Counted from the first letter of the stretch, positions 15,279 to 24,633 are shown. The stretch is DNA of 54,511 bases from an uncultured Alphaproteobacteria bacterium (GCA_944390905.1 CALXRR010000005.1:1-54511), one strand, 5' to 3'. The notes: generated by a model from the letters alone, not told the origin. Numbers and translations are program-made.

Positions 15279-15392
15279 GCGGGTGCCGACGTCATAAAGG
15301 CTATGCCTGAAAGCGTCGGGGCTATCTTTGAGCAGTCGTTCAACACCCGCGCCTTGGATTTTATGAAGCTCGGTAGGTGATACCGAGCTTTT
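15279..15392 (+). ncRNA. Structured RNA element, partial copy 1, with terminator
   Basis: GCGGGTG (15279-15285) pairs with CACCCGC (15344-15350). Inside, CCGACG pairs with CGTCGG and AGGC with GCCT, leaving ATAA and GAAA in an internal loop. A perfect terminator hairpin follows: AAGCTCGGTA and TACCGAGCTT (15366-15390) then TT. It matches copy 2 at about three bases in four across the core. The upstream helices and promoter of copies 2 and 3 are absent, so this is a 5'-truncated copy that may serve as the recF terminator. Confidence 0.6.
15366..15392 (+). terminator. Terminator downstream of recF and RNA copy 1
   Basis: AAGCTCGGTA and TACCGAGCTT form a perfect 10 bp stem with a GGTGA loop, followed by TTTTAGTT. 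Confidence 0.8.
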
Positions 15393-15417
15393 AGTTATAT
15401 CAGGTTTGTTTTGGCGG

Positions 15418-15446
15418 TTGATTTTTAAGTTGAGCTATGTTAGACT
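15418..15446 (+). promoter_or_regulatory. Promoter of structured RNA copy 2
   Basis: TTGATT (15418-15423), a 17-base spacer and TAGACT (15441-15446). The whole segment TTGATTTTTAAG..., GCTAT/TTAT and TAGA(A/C)T matches the promoter of copy 3 at 39425-39453 on the other strand, which supports its being real. Confidence 0.6.
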
Positions 15447-15452
15447 GTGGTT

Positions 15453-15684
15453 TAGCCGATGAAGATTATCGGTCAGGGTTTAGCAGCCCTTCTCAAAGGG
15501 TCGTTAAAGCATAACGACTAAAAAATAATATGCTGGCATTTGCATGTCGCTGACTGCGGGTGCCGGCGATTAATAAGGCTCTGCACGAAAGCGTCGGGGC
15601 TGTCTTTGAGCAGTCTGCTAACACCCGCTCCTCGGACATTGGCGAGGAGCATTCTTTTAACCATTAAAGAAAGGTGTTGGGAAT
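15453..15684 (+). ncRNA. Structured leader RNA, full copy 2
   Basis: From the likely start at about 15453 the RNA has a small hairpin (15456-15472), a conserved GTCAGGG, a long-range helix TTAGCAG (15480-15486) with CTGCTAA (15615-15621), a GTCGTT...AACGAC hairpin, and the core helix GCGGGTG (15556-15562) with CACCCGC (15622-15628). A terminator-like hairpin GCTCCTCG/CGAGGAGC and TTCTTTT follow. Then comes AAAGGTGTT, whose GGTGTT is complementary to AACACC of the core. Copy 3 (39177-39418) has the same elements with compensatory changes. This is a strong candidate for a riboswitch-like or attenuator RNA of an undescribed class. The ligand or signal is unknown. Confidence 0.65.
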
Positions 15685-15765
15685 ATGACTAATTATATAC
15701 TAAACGTGCCGAATTTGAATCAGGGGTTATTATCTTCCAAGGTTATAGCCTTTATGGCGTATTGA
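15685..15765 (+). CDS. 26-residue ORF under the structured leader
   Basis: ATG at 15685 follows AAAGG with good spacing and opens a frame of 26 codons ending at TGA 15763-15765. The start context (GTTGGGAATATGACTAAT) closely matches that of the variable-protein gene at 39176 (GTTGTGAAATGACTAAT). The peptide has no clear signal sequence. It may be the remnant of a larger gene lost behind this leader, or a true small peptide. The -35 of the next promoter overlaps its stop. Confidence 0.35.
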   Translation: MTNYILNVPNLNQGLLSSKVIAFMAY

Positions 15766-15790
15766 CATTTTTAATTGCATAATTTAAATA
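15762..15790 (+). promoter_or_regulatory. Promoter of the PLD-family gene
   Basis: A consensus TTGACA (15762-15767), 17-base spacer and TAAATA (15785-15790) lie about 40 bases before the ATG at 15830. Confidence 0.7.
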
Positions 15791-15829
15791 CTACTATACG
15801 TTTGATTGATGATATAATGGGTCGGTGAT

Positions 15830-16354
15830 ATGAAAAAAATATTTTGTGTGCTGTTAGTGCTATGCTTGATGCCCTTTGCAGTCAATGCTAAGGTGGAGGT
15901 ATATTTTTCTCCGTCAAATAAGTGCGAAAAAGGAATTGTTGAGGCTATTGATGACGCTGATACCGAGATTGAAGCCGCCGTCTATGCTATTAATAATGAT
16001 AATATCGTGGAGGCGCTTAAAAAAGCTCATGACCGAGGCGTGAAAATCAAAATCTTGACCGACAGACTGCAGGCCGCCAACAAAAGCTCAAAAGTCAGAG
16101 AGTTGTATGACTATGGAATTAATATCCGCGTACATTCCAAGCACAAAATCGAGCATAATAAATTTGCCGTATTTGATAATGAATCCGTGGTGACAGGTTC
16201 TTATAACTGGACGAATCCGGCGACAAATAAAAACAGCGAAAACTGCGTGTTTTTTATTAGAGATAAAGACGCCGTGGAAGAATATGATAATCGCTTCAAA
16301 TATCTGTGGCAAATCAATACTAAGAAAAAGTCAGATTTGTGGTTTGAAAAATAA
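15830..16354 (+). CDS. Secreted phospholipase D-family nuclease-like protein
   Basis: The 174-residue product has a signal peptide ending near AVNA and a single PLD domain. The HKD motif is present as HNKFAVFD at about residues 105-112, followed by GSYNWT and NSEN. Single-HKD proteins of this size resemble the plasmid nuclease Nuc and work as dimers; family members cut DNA or phosphodiesters. The signal peptide places it in the periplasm or outside. It stands alone between the structured RNA region and the convergent accD. Confidence 0.85.
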   Translation: MKKIFCVLLVLCLMPFAVNAKVEVYFSPSNKCEKGIVEAIDDADTEIEAAVYAINNDNIVEALKKAHDRGVKIKILTDRLQAANKSSKVRELYDYGINIRVHSKHKIEHNKFAVFDNESVVTGSYNWTNPATNKNSENCVFFIRDKDAVEEYDNRFKYLWQINTKKKSDLWFEK

Positions 16355-16357
16355 AAA

Positions 16358-16379
16358 AAAGGCTCTGAAAGGAGCCTTT
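16358..16379. terminator. Shared terminator between the PLD-family gene and accD
   Basis: AAAGGCTC and GGAGCCTTT form a stem with a TGAAA-type loop between convergent genes. The plus side is preceded by an A-run that serves as the T-run for the minus strand. Confidence 0.7.
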
Positions 16380-16392
16380 AAGCTTATTTAGC

Positions 16393-17274
16393 TTATTTGC
16401 GCTCAAGCGCCAAAGTGGTGATTTGCGGCTTGGCATGAGTCAAAATGCTGATGACCCTGACCAAGGTGTCCTTCATCTCTTGGCGGGTGACAACAATATC
16501 TACCATACCGTGGTCACGCAGATATTCCGCACGTTGGAAGCCGTCAGGCAGCTTTTCACGGATGGTTTGCTCAATAACACGCGGGCCGGCAAAGCCTATC
16601 AGGCAGCCCTTTTCGGCGATATTAACATCACCCAGCATCGCAAACGAGGCCGAGACACCGCCGGTGGTCGGGTCAGCCATAATGGAGATAAACGGAATCC
16701 CTTTATCCTTAAGCTGATTGATGGCAGCAGTGGTGCGTGCCATTTGCATCAAAGACAATATACCTTCCTGCATGCGGGCGCCGCCGGAAGAGGCTACCGT
16801 AACCAGCGGATAATTGCCCTTGAGGCAGATTTCGGCTGCTTTGACAATCCCCTCGCCTACGGCCATGCCCATAGAGCCGCCCATAAACGAAAAGTCCATT
16901 ACCGCAATAACGCAGGTGATGCCGCCGACTTCGCCTTTAGCGACGCGAATGGCGTCATCGTGTCCGGTAGACTTGCGATAAGCTTTTAACCGGTCAGGAT
17001 AGCGCTTGGAATCCTTAAACTTCAAAGGGTCATCTTTTAAGTGAGGAAGTTCTATCTCACTATATTCGCCGTTATCAAACAACAAACGCAGGCGTTTGTC
17101 AGCATAAAGGCGCAAGTGATGCCCGCAACGAGTGCAGACGTAAAGGCTTTTTTTGAGCTCCTTGGAAAAGAGCATTTGCCCGCAATCCGGACACTTGACC
17201 CAGAGGTTGTCCGCAATCTCTATCGGGGCGGTCTTTTTGATTTTCGGTCTTACAAAATCGGTTAACCAGTTCAT
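16393..17274 (-). CDS. accD: Acetyl-CoA carboxylase carboxyltransferase subunit beta
   Basis: The 293-residue product transfers the carboxyl group from biotin to acetyl-CoA, the first step of fatty acid synthesis, in complex with AccA (19286-20260). A zinc ribbon lies near the start (CPDCGQ then CTRCGHHL, about residues 29-55). The carboxyltransferase domain has MGGSMGMAVGE and SSGGARMQEG (about 160-172) and TTGGVSASFA. It follows lapA-like and ihfB genes on the minus strand, an arrangement common in Alphaproteobacteria. Confidence 0.97.
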   Translation of the reverse strand: MNWLTDFVRPKIKKTAPIEIADNLWVKCPDCGQMLFSKELKKSLYVCTRCGHHLRLYADKRLRLLFDNGEYSEIELPHLKDDPLKFKDSKRYPDRLKAYRKSTGHDDAIRVAKGEVGGITCVIAVMDFSFMGGSMGMAVGEGIVKAAEICLKGNYPLVTVASSGGARMQEGILSLMQMARTTAAINQLKDKGIPFISIMADPTTGGVSASFAMLGDVNIAEKGCLIGFAGPRVIEQTIREKLPDGFQRAEYLRDHGMVDIVVTRQEMKDTLVRVISILTHAKPQITTLALERK

Positions 17275-17295
17275 TTATTTTACCATTCGTTGTTA

Positions 17296-17694
17296 TTATT
17301 TTTCGGATTTGCCAAACAAGCGCGCCAAGCGTTCTTTGATTGTGGGTTTGGGAACTTGGCTTTTGATTTCTTCAGCCTCTTCTTTAAGGTTGACGATATC
17401 ACCTTGCAGAGAGCTGACTTGTTCGGTCAATTTGACGTGCTCCTTATTGAGCTTTTTATTCTCTTTTTTATGATAGCGGAGCTCGCGGCGCAACGGAGAA
17501 TAAGACATCCACGAATCTATCTTGCCCAAGATAAAGCCAAGCAAAATCAAAATTACTATCGCAACACTTTGGGTAACCGTGATTTCAATATAAAACGGCC
17601 AAAAATTGAATGTTGCCAAATCATTATTCACAAATGCAAATATCAGAATAATTATGATTACGGGCAGTCCTATCAGCATTTTAAGAAAGTTCAT
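17296..17694 (-). CDS. lapA: LapA-domain (DUF1049) membrane protein
   Basis: The 132-residue product has two membrane segments (about residues 4-22 and 40-60) followed by a charged coiled coil (residues 70-115). This is the pattern of LapA-domain proteins, which in enteric bacteria take part in control of lipopolysaccharide synthesis. Position between ihfB and accD supports the call, since this trio is conserved. The symbol is given by family; a role in LPS control here is inference. Confidence 0.75.
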   Translation of the reverse strand: MNFLKMLIGLPVIIIILIFAFVNNDLATFNFWPFYIEITVTQSVAIVILILLGFILGKIDSWMSYSPLRRELRYHKKENKKLNKEHVKLTEQVSSLQGDIVNLKEEAEEIKSQVPKPTIKERLARLFGKSEK

Positions 17695-17722
17695 GGATAT
17701 TGCCTTCCGTGGTTAGAGGTTG

Positions 17723-18004
17723 TTACTTCCGGTTCAAAAGCTCATGAAGTTGTTTGCCGGTCTTAAAGTGCGGAATGTTGCGCTCTTCTACCTTGACCTG
17801 CTCACCGGTGCGGGGGTTCTTGGCTACGCGCGGAGAACGTTTGCGTACCGAAAAGGCGCCAAAGCCACGGAACTCTACTCTTTCACCCTTGGCCAGTGAA
17901 TTGATGATTTTATTGAGAATCACATCAACTATACGGTCGACATCTTTTACCATTAAGTGAGGGTTCTTATTTGCGATTTTTTCGATTAATTCTGATCTTG
18001 TCAC
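17723..18004 (-). CDS. ihfB: Integration host factor subunit beta
   Basis: The 93-residue product is an HU/IHF-fold DNA-bending protein with the IHF-beta-like MTRSELIEKIA start and the GFGAFSVRKRSPRVAKNPRTG arm (about residues 48-68). The start is GTG at 18004, with GAGGAA 7 bases upstream. IHF heterodimers bend DNA at recombination, replication and promoter sites. Downstream are the lapA-like gene and accD. Confidence 0.93.
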   Translation of the reverse strand: MTRSELIEKIANKNPHLMVKDVDRIVDVILNKIINSLAKGERVEFRGFGAFSVRKRSPRVAKNPRTGEQVKVEERNIPHFKTGKQLHELLNRK

Positions 18005-18127
18005 TTTATGTTCCTCGTTATATTTATGTTTGATGTTTGTAATCTATACGTTTTTGTTTTATAAATCAATATATCAAATCAACAAAAAGCTTAAATTTTA
18101 TCGTAGACTTATCCCCAAACTACTGTT

Positions 18128-19264
18128 TTAAGCCGAAAGACTGCCGGTTAAATGCTCTACCTTGACATGCTCTGAGGGGGCGCCGAGCTCGATATCTTCA
18201 ATCTTTTCAATACGGCGAGAGATTTTGCCTGAGGAGATTTTGATATCACCGATGTCTTTGGAGGCTTGGTCAAAATGCTTGCTCAAACTGTCAATGCGGT
18301 CATCCAAACGGCCGATGTCCTCTATCAAAATACCGACTTCTTTTTGGATAACTCCGGCCTGCTCACGCATGCGGGCGTCTTTCAAAACTGCGCGGACGGT
18401 GTTTAAGGTGGCCATCAGCGTGGTCGGAGAAACTATCCAGACTTTGGCGCGGTAAGATGCCTCTACCACATCAACAAAATTAGCGTGAAGTTCGGCATAG
18501 ACCGACTCTGAAGGCAAAAACATTAAGGCGGACTCGGCTGTCTCTCCGGCAATAATGTATTTTTCAGAAATATCTTTGATGTGCTTTAAGACTGAGGCTT
18601 TGAAAAAACGCTCAGCCTCAAGCTTTTCACGCTCGCCGGAAGCATTGCGAAGCGCCTGATAGCTCTCAAGCGGAAACTTGGAATCGATGACTATTGTCCC
18701 CGGAGGGTTGGGCAAGCGCAGGACACAGTCCGCTCGCTTTTGGTTGCTCAAAACGACTTGAAACTCATAAGCCGAAGGCGGGAGAATCGAGGTAACCAAA
18801 TCATTGAGCTGAATCTCACCAAAGGCGCCGCGGGCTTGTTTGTTGCTCAAAATCTCTTGCAGAGATACGACCTGCTCCGACAGAGATGAAATTTTTTGCT
18901 GAGCGACATCTATCTTAGCCAGTCTTTCTCGCAAATCATGCAAGGTTTGGTTGGTCTTTTCGGTGGATTGCTGCAGCCCCTGCCCTACGCTCTTGGTGAC
19001 TTCAAGCAGTTTTTCATCAACGATTTTAAGCATGGAGACTTTTTGCTCATTGATTGACTGCGCAAGTTGTGCCTGCTGGCGCGTATTGTTATCATTAAGC
19101 TGTGACAAACGGCCGGCAAGCTCCGCCTGTGCGCGAAACAGATTATCGGCAAAGGCGTGGAACTCGGCATTGTTATTCTTGCCGTGAAAAGCAAAATACA
19201 AGGTTGTGCCCAGCAAAACTAATGCCAAAACGCAGACTGCTATAAATATGAGCTCAATATTCAT
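18128..19264 (-). CDS. rmuC: DNA recombination protein RmuC
   Basis: The 378-residue product has an N-terminal membrane anchor (about residues 3-26), a long coiled coil (30-140) and the RmuC domain with RGAFGEIQL, IDSKFPLE and FLPSESVYAEL. RmuC proteins limit inversion at inverted repeats and have a nuclease-like fold. accA lies 21 bases upstream on the same strand, so the two are probably co-transcribed. Confidence 0.92.
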   Translation of the reverse strand: MNIELIFIAVCVLALVLLGTTLYFAFHGKNNNAEFHAFADNLFRAQAELAGRLSQLNDNNTRQQAQLAQSINEQKVSMLKIVDEKLLEVTKSVGQGLQQSTEKTNQTLHDLRERLAKIDVAQQKISSLSEQVVSLQEILSNKQARGAFGEIQLNDLVTSILPPSAYEFQVVLSNQKRADCVLRLPNPPGTIVIDSKFPLESYQALRNASGEREKLEAERFFKASVLKHIKDISEKYIIAGETAESALMFLPSESVYAELHANFVDVVEASYRAKVWIVSPTTLMATLNTVRAVLKDARMREQAGVIQKEVGILIEDIGRLDDRIDSLSKHFDQASKDIGDIKISSGKISRRIEKIEDIELGAPSEHVKVEHLTGSLSA

Positions 19265-19285
19265 AAAGACTACTCTTGCTTAAGC

Positions 19286-20260
19286 TTAGTTTTCAGGCAG
19301 ATGACGCCCCATGGCCAAGAATTTGGCGGTACGCTCGCGGCGGAGATCTTCGCCGTTCATCGGCAGGAGCTCTTTCAGATTGCGGAGAATCGCGTTGCCG
19401 ACAGCATCAATGGTGGCTTTGCGGTCACGGTGTGCGCCGCCCAAAGGCTCTTTGATAATCTCATCAATAACGCCAAAATGTTTCAAATCCTGTGCGGTAA
19501 AGCGCAGAGCCTCGGCGGCATCTTTAACTTTGTCGGTAGAGCGCCAGAGAATCGAGCTGCAGGCCTCAGGCGAGATGACTGAATAAATGGAGTTTTCAAG
19601 CATCAGAATCCGGTTAGCGGCCGCTATTGCAATGGCTCCGCCGGAGCCGCCCATGCCGATAACCGTGGCGACTATCGGGCTCTTTATTTGGAAACATTTT
19701 TCTATTGAAGAAGCAATGGCTTCTGCCTGTCCTCTAGCCTCAGCCTCTACTCCGGGGTAAGCGCCGTCGGTATCAACCAGACTAATGACCGGAAGATTGA
19801 ACTTGTCAGCCATATCCATCAAGCGCTGCGCCTTGCGGTAACCTTCAGGCTTGGCCATGCCGAAGTTATATTTAATGCGGCTTTCCAAATCGTGGCCTTT
19901 TTCCTGACCAATAACAACAACCGATATGCCCTTAAAGCGGCCGATACCGCCGATGATGGTGGCATCATCCGCAAAATTGCGGTCTCCGGCCAAGGGGACA
20001 AAGTCCTCTATAAGCGAGTGGACATAGTCCAAGCAATGCGGACGGTCCGGATGGCGGGCTACCTGTGCCTTTTGCCACGGCGAAAGGTTGGAATAAGATA
20101 TGCGGAGTTGGCGGTTAAGCTTCTCCTGAAGGCGGTTCAGCTCACTGCTGATGTCAACGTCTTCCTCTTGCGCCAGCAGTTTCAAACTCTCGATTTTTGC
20201 TTCAACTTCGACTATGGTCTTTTCAAAATCTAAGACCACGCTATTGTGGGTGGTACTCAT
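19286..20260 (-). CDS. accA: Acetyl-CoA carboxylase carboxyltransferase subunit alpha
   Basis: The 324-residue product partners AccD in malonyl-CoA formation. It shows the N-terminal coiled coil (VEAKIESLKLLAQ), HPDRPHCLDY, GDRNFADD, GYRKAQRLMDMADKF, DTDGAYPG and the IGMGGSGGAIAI glycine-rich segment (about residues 202-213). AAGGGA precedes the ATG. Length is normal. Confidence 0.97.
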   Translation of the reverse strand: MSTTHNSVVLDFEKTIVEVEAKIESLKLLAQEEDVDISSELNRLQEKLNRQLRISYSNLSPWQKAQVARHPDRPHCLDYVHSLIEDFVPLAGDRNFADDATIIGGIGRFKGISVVVIGQEKGHDLESRIKYNFGMAKPEGYRKAQRLMDMADKFNLPVISLVDTDGAYPGVEAEARGQAEAIASSIEKCFQIKSPIVATVIGMGGSGGAIAIAAANRILMLENSIYSVISPEACSSILWRSTDKVKDAAEALRFTAQDLKHFGVIDEIIKEPLGGAHRDRKATIDAVGNAILRNLKELLPMNGEDLRRERTAKFLAMGRHLPEN

Positions 20261-20382
20261 TTCTTTCCCTTATATTATTAAAACTCTGTTTTGTTCTAAC
20301 ACAAAAATATTCAAATTTCGACTCTTATTTTTGATTATTGTTAATTTTCCTTAAAATTATGAGGATTCTTGAGATTATTTGA

Positions 20383-20410
20383 TTGAAAATTTAGATTAAC
20401 GGAATACTAT
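20383..20410 (+). promoter_or_regulatory. Promoter of the 20456 gene
   Basis: TTGAAA (20383-20388), a 16-base spacer and TACTAT (20405-20410), about 45 bases before the GTG start. Confidence 0.5.
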
Positions 20411-20455
20411 ATCGTTAATGTTTTGTTTACTTTAGTTAATGCAGGAGTAATAAAG

Positions 20456-21748
20456 GTGTTGGCTTTGGCTTTTTTTGTATCCGTATTTTCTACCGTGGTG
20501 TGGTTGATTTATGCTTTTTTGTTTGTATCTGAAAAGCTGGCCGGCATTCCTCTTAACTCTCTTAGCTTGTTTGACGCCTCAATTTATACTGCGTTTATGA
20601 TCTTGCCCGTGTTCGTGCTGTGGGCCGTGTTCGGATATATTAACCAATATCTGCAGACCAGAAACCTTAGCTCGAATATGCTGTCTTTGTTCAAGCAAAT
20701 GAAGAAAAATATGGATTATACCGATTTGGTGGCGCGGATTATGCTTGAGGCTGAACAGGAGATTAAAGACGGATTTATCCTGAATAAGTTTGACATCTTT
20801 ATCGCCGATATGAATGAGTTGCTCGCCGAAATTATCAGACGCACCGGAATCGCATCTTCTGAGCAAATCGAAAACTTGTGGATTAAGGTGCAAAACGGCG
20901 GAAAATGGTCTTTCGGTAGAGTGTTGATTGAAGTATGCCAAAACCAAAATGACTTCCAGAATCGCGTGTTTAACCGTTCTAAGCAAGATGTGGTGTTGTC
21001 TGGCTCTTTGTTGGAATTTGTGGCTAGGTACCAAGCGCTTATCGCTTTGCTTGAAAAACATGATAAAGAGCATGTTTTCCTTAACCTGATTGAAACCGGC
21101 GTGTTCGGAAAAGTTTATTCGATAATGGCGCCGGTAGCAGATGAAGTGCAGAGAAACAGAGATGCTACCGAAACAACGCAAAAAACTTCTCCTTTAGCTG
21201 CTTTTGCAAGCTTCCAAAATGAAGATAAATTTGCTGAGCCTCAGCAAGGGGCTGATTTGTTTGCGGAGAAAAATGCAGATACATCGGCAAAGACGTCTTC
21301 GTTGTTGGCTAAATTTAATTTGTTTAAGAAAAAAGATAATGCCAATGCTTCCGATGAAGATGATGCTGATGATGGCTCCAAAGATGATGATCCTTTTACC
21401 AAAGCTTTAGAACGGAGTTTTGGGGCTGATAGTTCTTCAACCGCTGAAGAAAAAAAAGAACCCAAATTTGAGGTTATTGAGACTCAAAAAGAAAAAGTTG
21501 AAAGCTGGCATGATGATAAGCAGTTTGATATTGAAGATTTTACCGGTCATGTCAATAATATTGAAACACCTAAAGCCAAAGACTTTTTGGAGACTAATAA
21601 AACCCTGAAATCTTTGCGTAAAGAATGGGAAAAGATGAAGGCTAATGAGGCTAAAACCGCTGCGGCTTCGCCTAAAAAAGCCGTAAATGAAGATTCTTTG
21701 GTGTATCCTTTCAGCAGTTGGGTTGATGAAGTCGGCAGCAAAAAATAA
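20456..21748 (+). CDS. Inner-membrane protein with acidic disordered tail, unknown function
   Basis: The product of about 430 residues has two membrane segments (about residues 2-25 and 40-65), a helical domain to about residue 230, then a low-complexity region rich in Lys, Asp and Glu (SDEDDADDGSKDDDPF). I chose the GTG at 20456 because AGGAG lies 8 bases upstream; a TTG at 20423 has no such site. I do not recognise a family. The end overlaps the start region of the yejA-like gene, so the two may be co-transcribed. Confidence 0.7.
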   Translation: MLALAFFVSVFSTVVWLIYAFLFVSEKLAGIPLNSLSLFDASIYTAFMILPVFVLWAVFGYINQYLQTRNLSSNMLSLFKQMKKNMDYTDLVARIMLEAEQEIKDGFILNKFDIFIADMNELLAEIIRRTGIASSEQIENLWIKVQNGGKWSFGRVLIEVCQNQNDFQNRVFNRSKQDVVLSGSLLEFVARYQALIALLEKHDKEHVFLNLIETGVFGKVYSIMAPVADEVQRNRDATETTQKTSPLAAFASFQNEDKFAEPQQGADLFAEKNADTSAKTSSLLAKFNLFKKKDNANASDEDDADDGSKDDDPFTKALERSFGADSSSTAEEKKEPKFEVIETQKEKVESWHDDKQFDIEDFTGHVNNIETPKAKDFLETNKTLKSLRKEWEKMKANEAKTAAASPKKAVNEDSLVYPFSSWVDEVGSKK

Positions 21749-23555
21749 AATCTCGTTATGGGGGTGCATACTGGCTGTTGCTTGGTGGAGCGTGGCTACG
21801 GTAGAGGCAAGGTCAATGCCGTCATTGGCGCTGTACGGCGAGCCGAAATACGCTGCTGATTTTATTAATTTTGAATATACGAATCCGAAGGCTCCCAAAG
21901 GCGGACGCGTGGTGATGCCCAGTTATGGGAATTTTGACAGCCTAAACCCGTTTATTTTTAAGGGAAATGCCGCAACCGAGGCTGCAGCCCTGACTTTGGA
22001 TACCTTAGGAATTGTGCCGGTTGATGATTATTCTACCGTGTATCCGTTGTTGGCAAAAAAGTTTGAACTGCCGCAAGACCACTCATTTGTGGGATTTGAG
22101 CTTGATGAAAGAGCTAAGTTCAGCAACGGAAAACCTGTTACCGCAGATGATGTAATTTTCAGCTTTAAGGCGATTACCGAGCAAGGCGCACCGATTTATA
22201 AGGTGTATTATGCTGATGTGGACAGAGTGGAAAAAGTCAATGACCGGAAGGTGCGTTTCTACTTCAAAAAAAACTCGCAAAACAAAGAGCTGCCGCTGAT
22301 TTTGGCGCAGTTGAGCGTTTTTTCAGCAGACGACTGGAAAGGCAAAGATTTCAGCAAGCCAACGCTCAAACCTTTTGTGGGGAGCGGGCCTTATGTGATT
22401 GATAAAGTGCAGGCAGGAAAGTCAATTACGTTTAAGCGCAACCCTGATTATTGGGCCAAAGATTTGCCCTCAAGGCGCGGATTTTTTAATTTTGATGAAG
22501 TGGTGTATGACTATTATCAAGACACAACCGTAACCCTGCAGGCTTTGTTTGCCGGAAATATTGATATGCGCGAAGAATATATCGCCAAAAACTGGGTCAC
22601 CGGTTATGACAACAAAAAAGTGGCTCAAGGACAAGTCATTAAAGAAGAAATTGAGCACAACAAACCAACTAATCTGCAGATGTTTGTGTTTAACCTCCGC
22701 AAAAGCAAATTTGCCGACCGGCGCGTAAGGCAGGCTATCGGCTTGGCATTCGACTTTGACTGGGCTAACGAAAAACTTTTTTACAGCCAGTATAAGAGAA
22801 TCGAAAGCTACTTTAACAATACCGGTATGGAGGCCAAAGGACTACCCCAAGGCAAGGAGCTGAAGATACTCAACAAATATCGCGCGCAGCTGCCCAAAGA
22901 AGTGTTTAGCCAAGCACCCAAACAGCCATCGCATAAAGGCGGAGCTGCCAAGACACGAGAGAATCTGAAACAGGCGGTTAAGCTCTTGAATGCGGCCGGA
23001 TATGACTTTGTGGACGGCAAAATGACTAACCTTAAAACCGAAGAGCCATTGGAGCTGGAGATTATTGATAATTCTGCTAACGGGAGCTCTTTTACACGGG
23101 TGATGCTGCCGTTTATAAATAACCTCAAAAAAATCGGTATTGAAGCGAAATTCAGAACCGTGGAGGTTAACATTTACAAAAATCGCTTGGATAATTTTGA
23201 TTTTGATATTGCGATTTTAGCTTTTGGTATGAGCCAGATGCCGGGGAACGAGCAAAAGGAAATGTGGGGCAGCAAATCTGCCATGGTTAAAGGCTCGTAT
23301 AACATCGGCGGAGTGCAGAACAAAATAGTCGATGCGTTGATTGAGGGGCTGATTAAAGCTCAGAAAAAAGACGATTATCAGGCTTATGTAGCTGCCCTAG
23401 ACCGCGTGATGCTGAATGAGTATTATGTGATTCCCAACTGGTATTCTCCGGCAGACAGAGTGGCTTATCAGAACAAATTTGAGCACCCAAAGACCAAGCT
23501 TAAAGTTGGGTTTCAGCCCTTTAGCTGGTGGTTGAAAGAGGAGTTTCGGCAATGA
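21726..23555 (+). CDS. yejA: Periplasmic peptide-binding protein, YejA-like (SBP family 5)
   Basis: The product of about 609 residues binds oligopeptides or related compounds for an ABC importer. A signal peptide ends near VEAR, followed by the YejA-type LALYGEPKY and the SBP_bac_5 pattern ([36 protein letters not shown]). The ATG at 21726 gives a clean signal peptide; an upstream ATG at 21687 would add 13 residues. It overlaps the end of the preceding gene and its own stop overlaps the yejB start as ATGA. Substrates of YejABEF include microcin C; the substrate here is unknown. Confidence 0.88.
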   Translation: MKSAAKNKISLWGCILAVAWWSVATVEARSMPSLALYGEPKYAADFINFEYTNPKAPKGGRVVMPSYGNFDSLNPFIFKGNAATEAAALTLDTLGIVPVDDYSTVYPLLAKKFELPQDHSFVGFELDERAKFSNGKPVTADDVIFSFKAITEQGAPIYKVYYADVDRVEKVNDRKVRFYFKKNSQNKELPLILAQLSVFSADDWKGKDFSKPTLKPFVGSGPYVIDKVQAGKSITFKRNPDYWAKDLPSRRGFFNFDEVVYDYYQDTTVTLQALFAGNIDMREEYIAKNWVTGYDNKKVAQGQVIKEEIEHNKPTNLQMFVFNLRKSKFADRRVRQAIGLAFDFDWANEKLFYSQYKRIESYFNNTGMEAKGLPQGKELKILNKYRAQLPKEVFSQAPKQPSHKGGAAKTRENLKQAVKLLNAAGYDFVDGKMTNLKTEEPLELEIIDNSANGSSFTRVMLPFINNLKKIGIEAKFRTVEVNIYKNRLDNFDFDIAILAFGMSQMPGNEQKEMWGSKSAMVKGSYNIGGVQNKIVDALIEGLIKAQKKDDYQAYVAALDRVMLNEYYVIPNWYSPADRVAYQNKFEHPKTKLKVGFQPFSWWLKEEFRQ

Positions 23556-24625
23556 GAAATTATATTATTAAACGACTGCTGTTCATCCCGCTGACTTTGC
23601 TTGGCATATTGACCATTAATTTTGTGATTATTCAGATGGCGCCGGGGGGACCGGTAGAGTATATGCTGGCTAAATATCGCGGAATGAATGTGTCGGCAAC
23701 CGGAAATTTGAGCGCGGCGGCGCAGATGGACGTATCAAAGTCAAGCTCGCAATACCAAGGGGCGCAAGGCGTGCCGGAAGACTTGGTTAAAGAGCTGGAA
23801 AAACAGTTTGGCTTTGACAAGCCGGTGCATGAGCGATTTATTAAAATGGTGGCGGATTATGCCCAATTTGACTTCGGCAAAAGCTATTACAAAGACAAAA
23901 GCGTGTGGGAGCTGATTAAAGAGCGGATGCCGGTGTCGGTGTCGCTGGGGCTATGGTCAACGCTGATTATTTATTTGGTGGCTATTCCGCTAGGCATAAA
24001 AAAAGCCGTACGCGACGGGACAAAGTTTGATGTGTGGACGTCATTTGCGGTGGTGCTCGGTTCGGCAATTCCGGTGTTTTTGTTTGCGGTGTTTTTGATT
24101 GTGTTTTTTGCCGGAGGAACATATTGGCAATGGTTTCCGCTCCGAGGGTTGACTTCAGCCAACTGGGAAGAGCTGTCTTGGCCGGCGAAAATTGCTGATT
24201 ATTTTTGGCATATTACCCTGCCGGTGCTGACCATGGTTATCGGCGGATTTGCCAGCCTGACCATGCTGACTAAAAACTCGTTTATTGATGAAATCAACAA
24301 GCCCTATGTGCTGACCGCAAAGGCCAAAGGACTAACCGAGAATCAGGTGCTATATGGGCATGTATTCCGCAATGCGATGCTGATTGTGATTGCGGGGTTT
24401 CCGAATATGCTGATTAAAATGCTGTTTACGGGAGCACTGCTGATTGAAGTGATTTTCTCCCTAAACGGGTTGGGCTTGCTGGGGTATGAGGCGATTATGA
24501 CGCGAGATTATCCGGTGATTTTTGGAACGCTATATATCTTTGCGCTGCTGGGTTTAATTTTGAAGCTGATTAGCGACATTACCTATTCAATCGTCGACCC
24601 GAGGATTAATTTTGAGGCGGCGTAA
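23552..24625 (+). CDS. yejB: ABC transporter permease, YejB-like
   Basis: The 357-residue product has six membrane segments and the BPD_transp_1 EAA loop ([22 protein letters not shown], about residues 262-283). It starts [19 protein letters not shown], as in YejB. The ATG at 23552 has AGGAG about 9 bases upstream and overlaps the yejA stop. The expected second permease (yejE) and ATPase (yejF) do not follow; the next gene is convergent rppH, so they must lie elsewhere if the importer is complete. Confidence 0.9.
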   Translation: MRNYIIKRLLFIPLTLLGILTINFVIIQMAPGGPVEYMLAKYRGMNVSATGNLSAAAQMDVSKSSSQYQGAQGVPEDLVKELEKQFGFDKPVHERFIKMVADYAQFDFGKSYYKDKSVWELIKERMPVSVSLGLWSTLIIYLVAIPLGIKKAVRDGTKFDVWTSFAVVLGSAIPVFLFAVFLIVFFAGGTYWQWFPLRGLTSANWEELSWPAKIADYFWHITLPVLTMVIGGFASLTMLTKNSFIDEINKPYVLTAKAKGLTENQVLYGHVFRNAMLIVIAGFPNMLIKMLFTGALLIEVIFSLNGLGLLGYEAIMTRDYPVIFGTLYIFALLGLILKLISDITYSIVDPRINFEAA

Positions 24626-24633
24626 AACCACTA

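Noticed and set aside
15279..15628. Possible CRISPR or simple tandem repeat
   Set aside because: Only two copies, long and structured, with covariation and a terminator each; not a repeat-spacer array.
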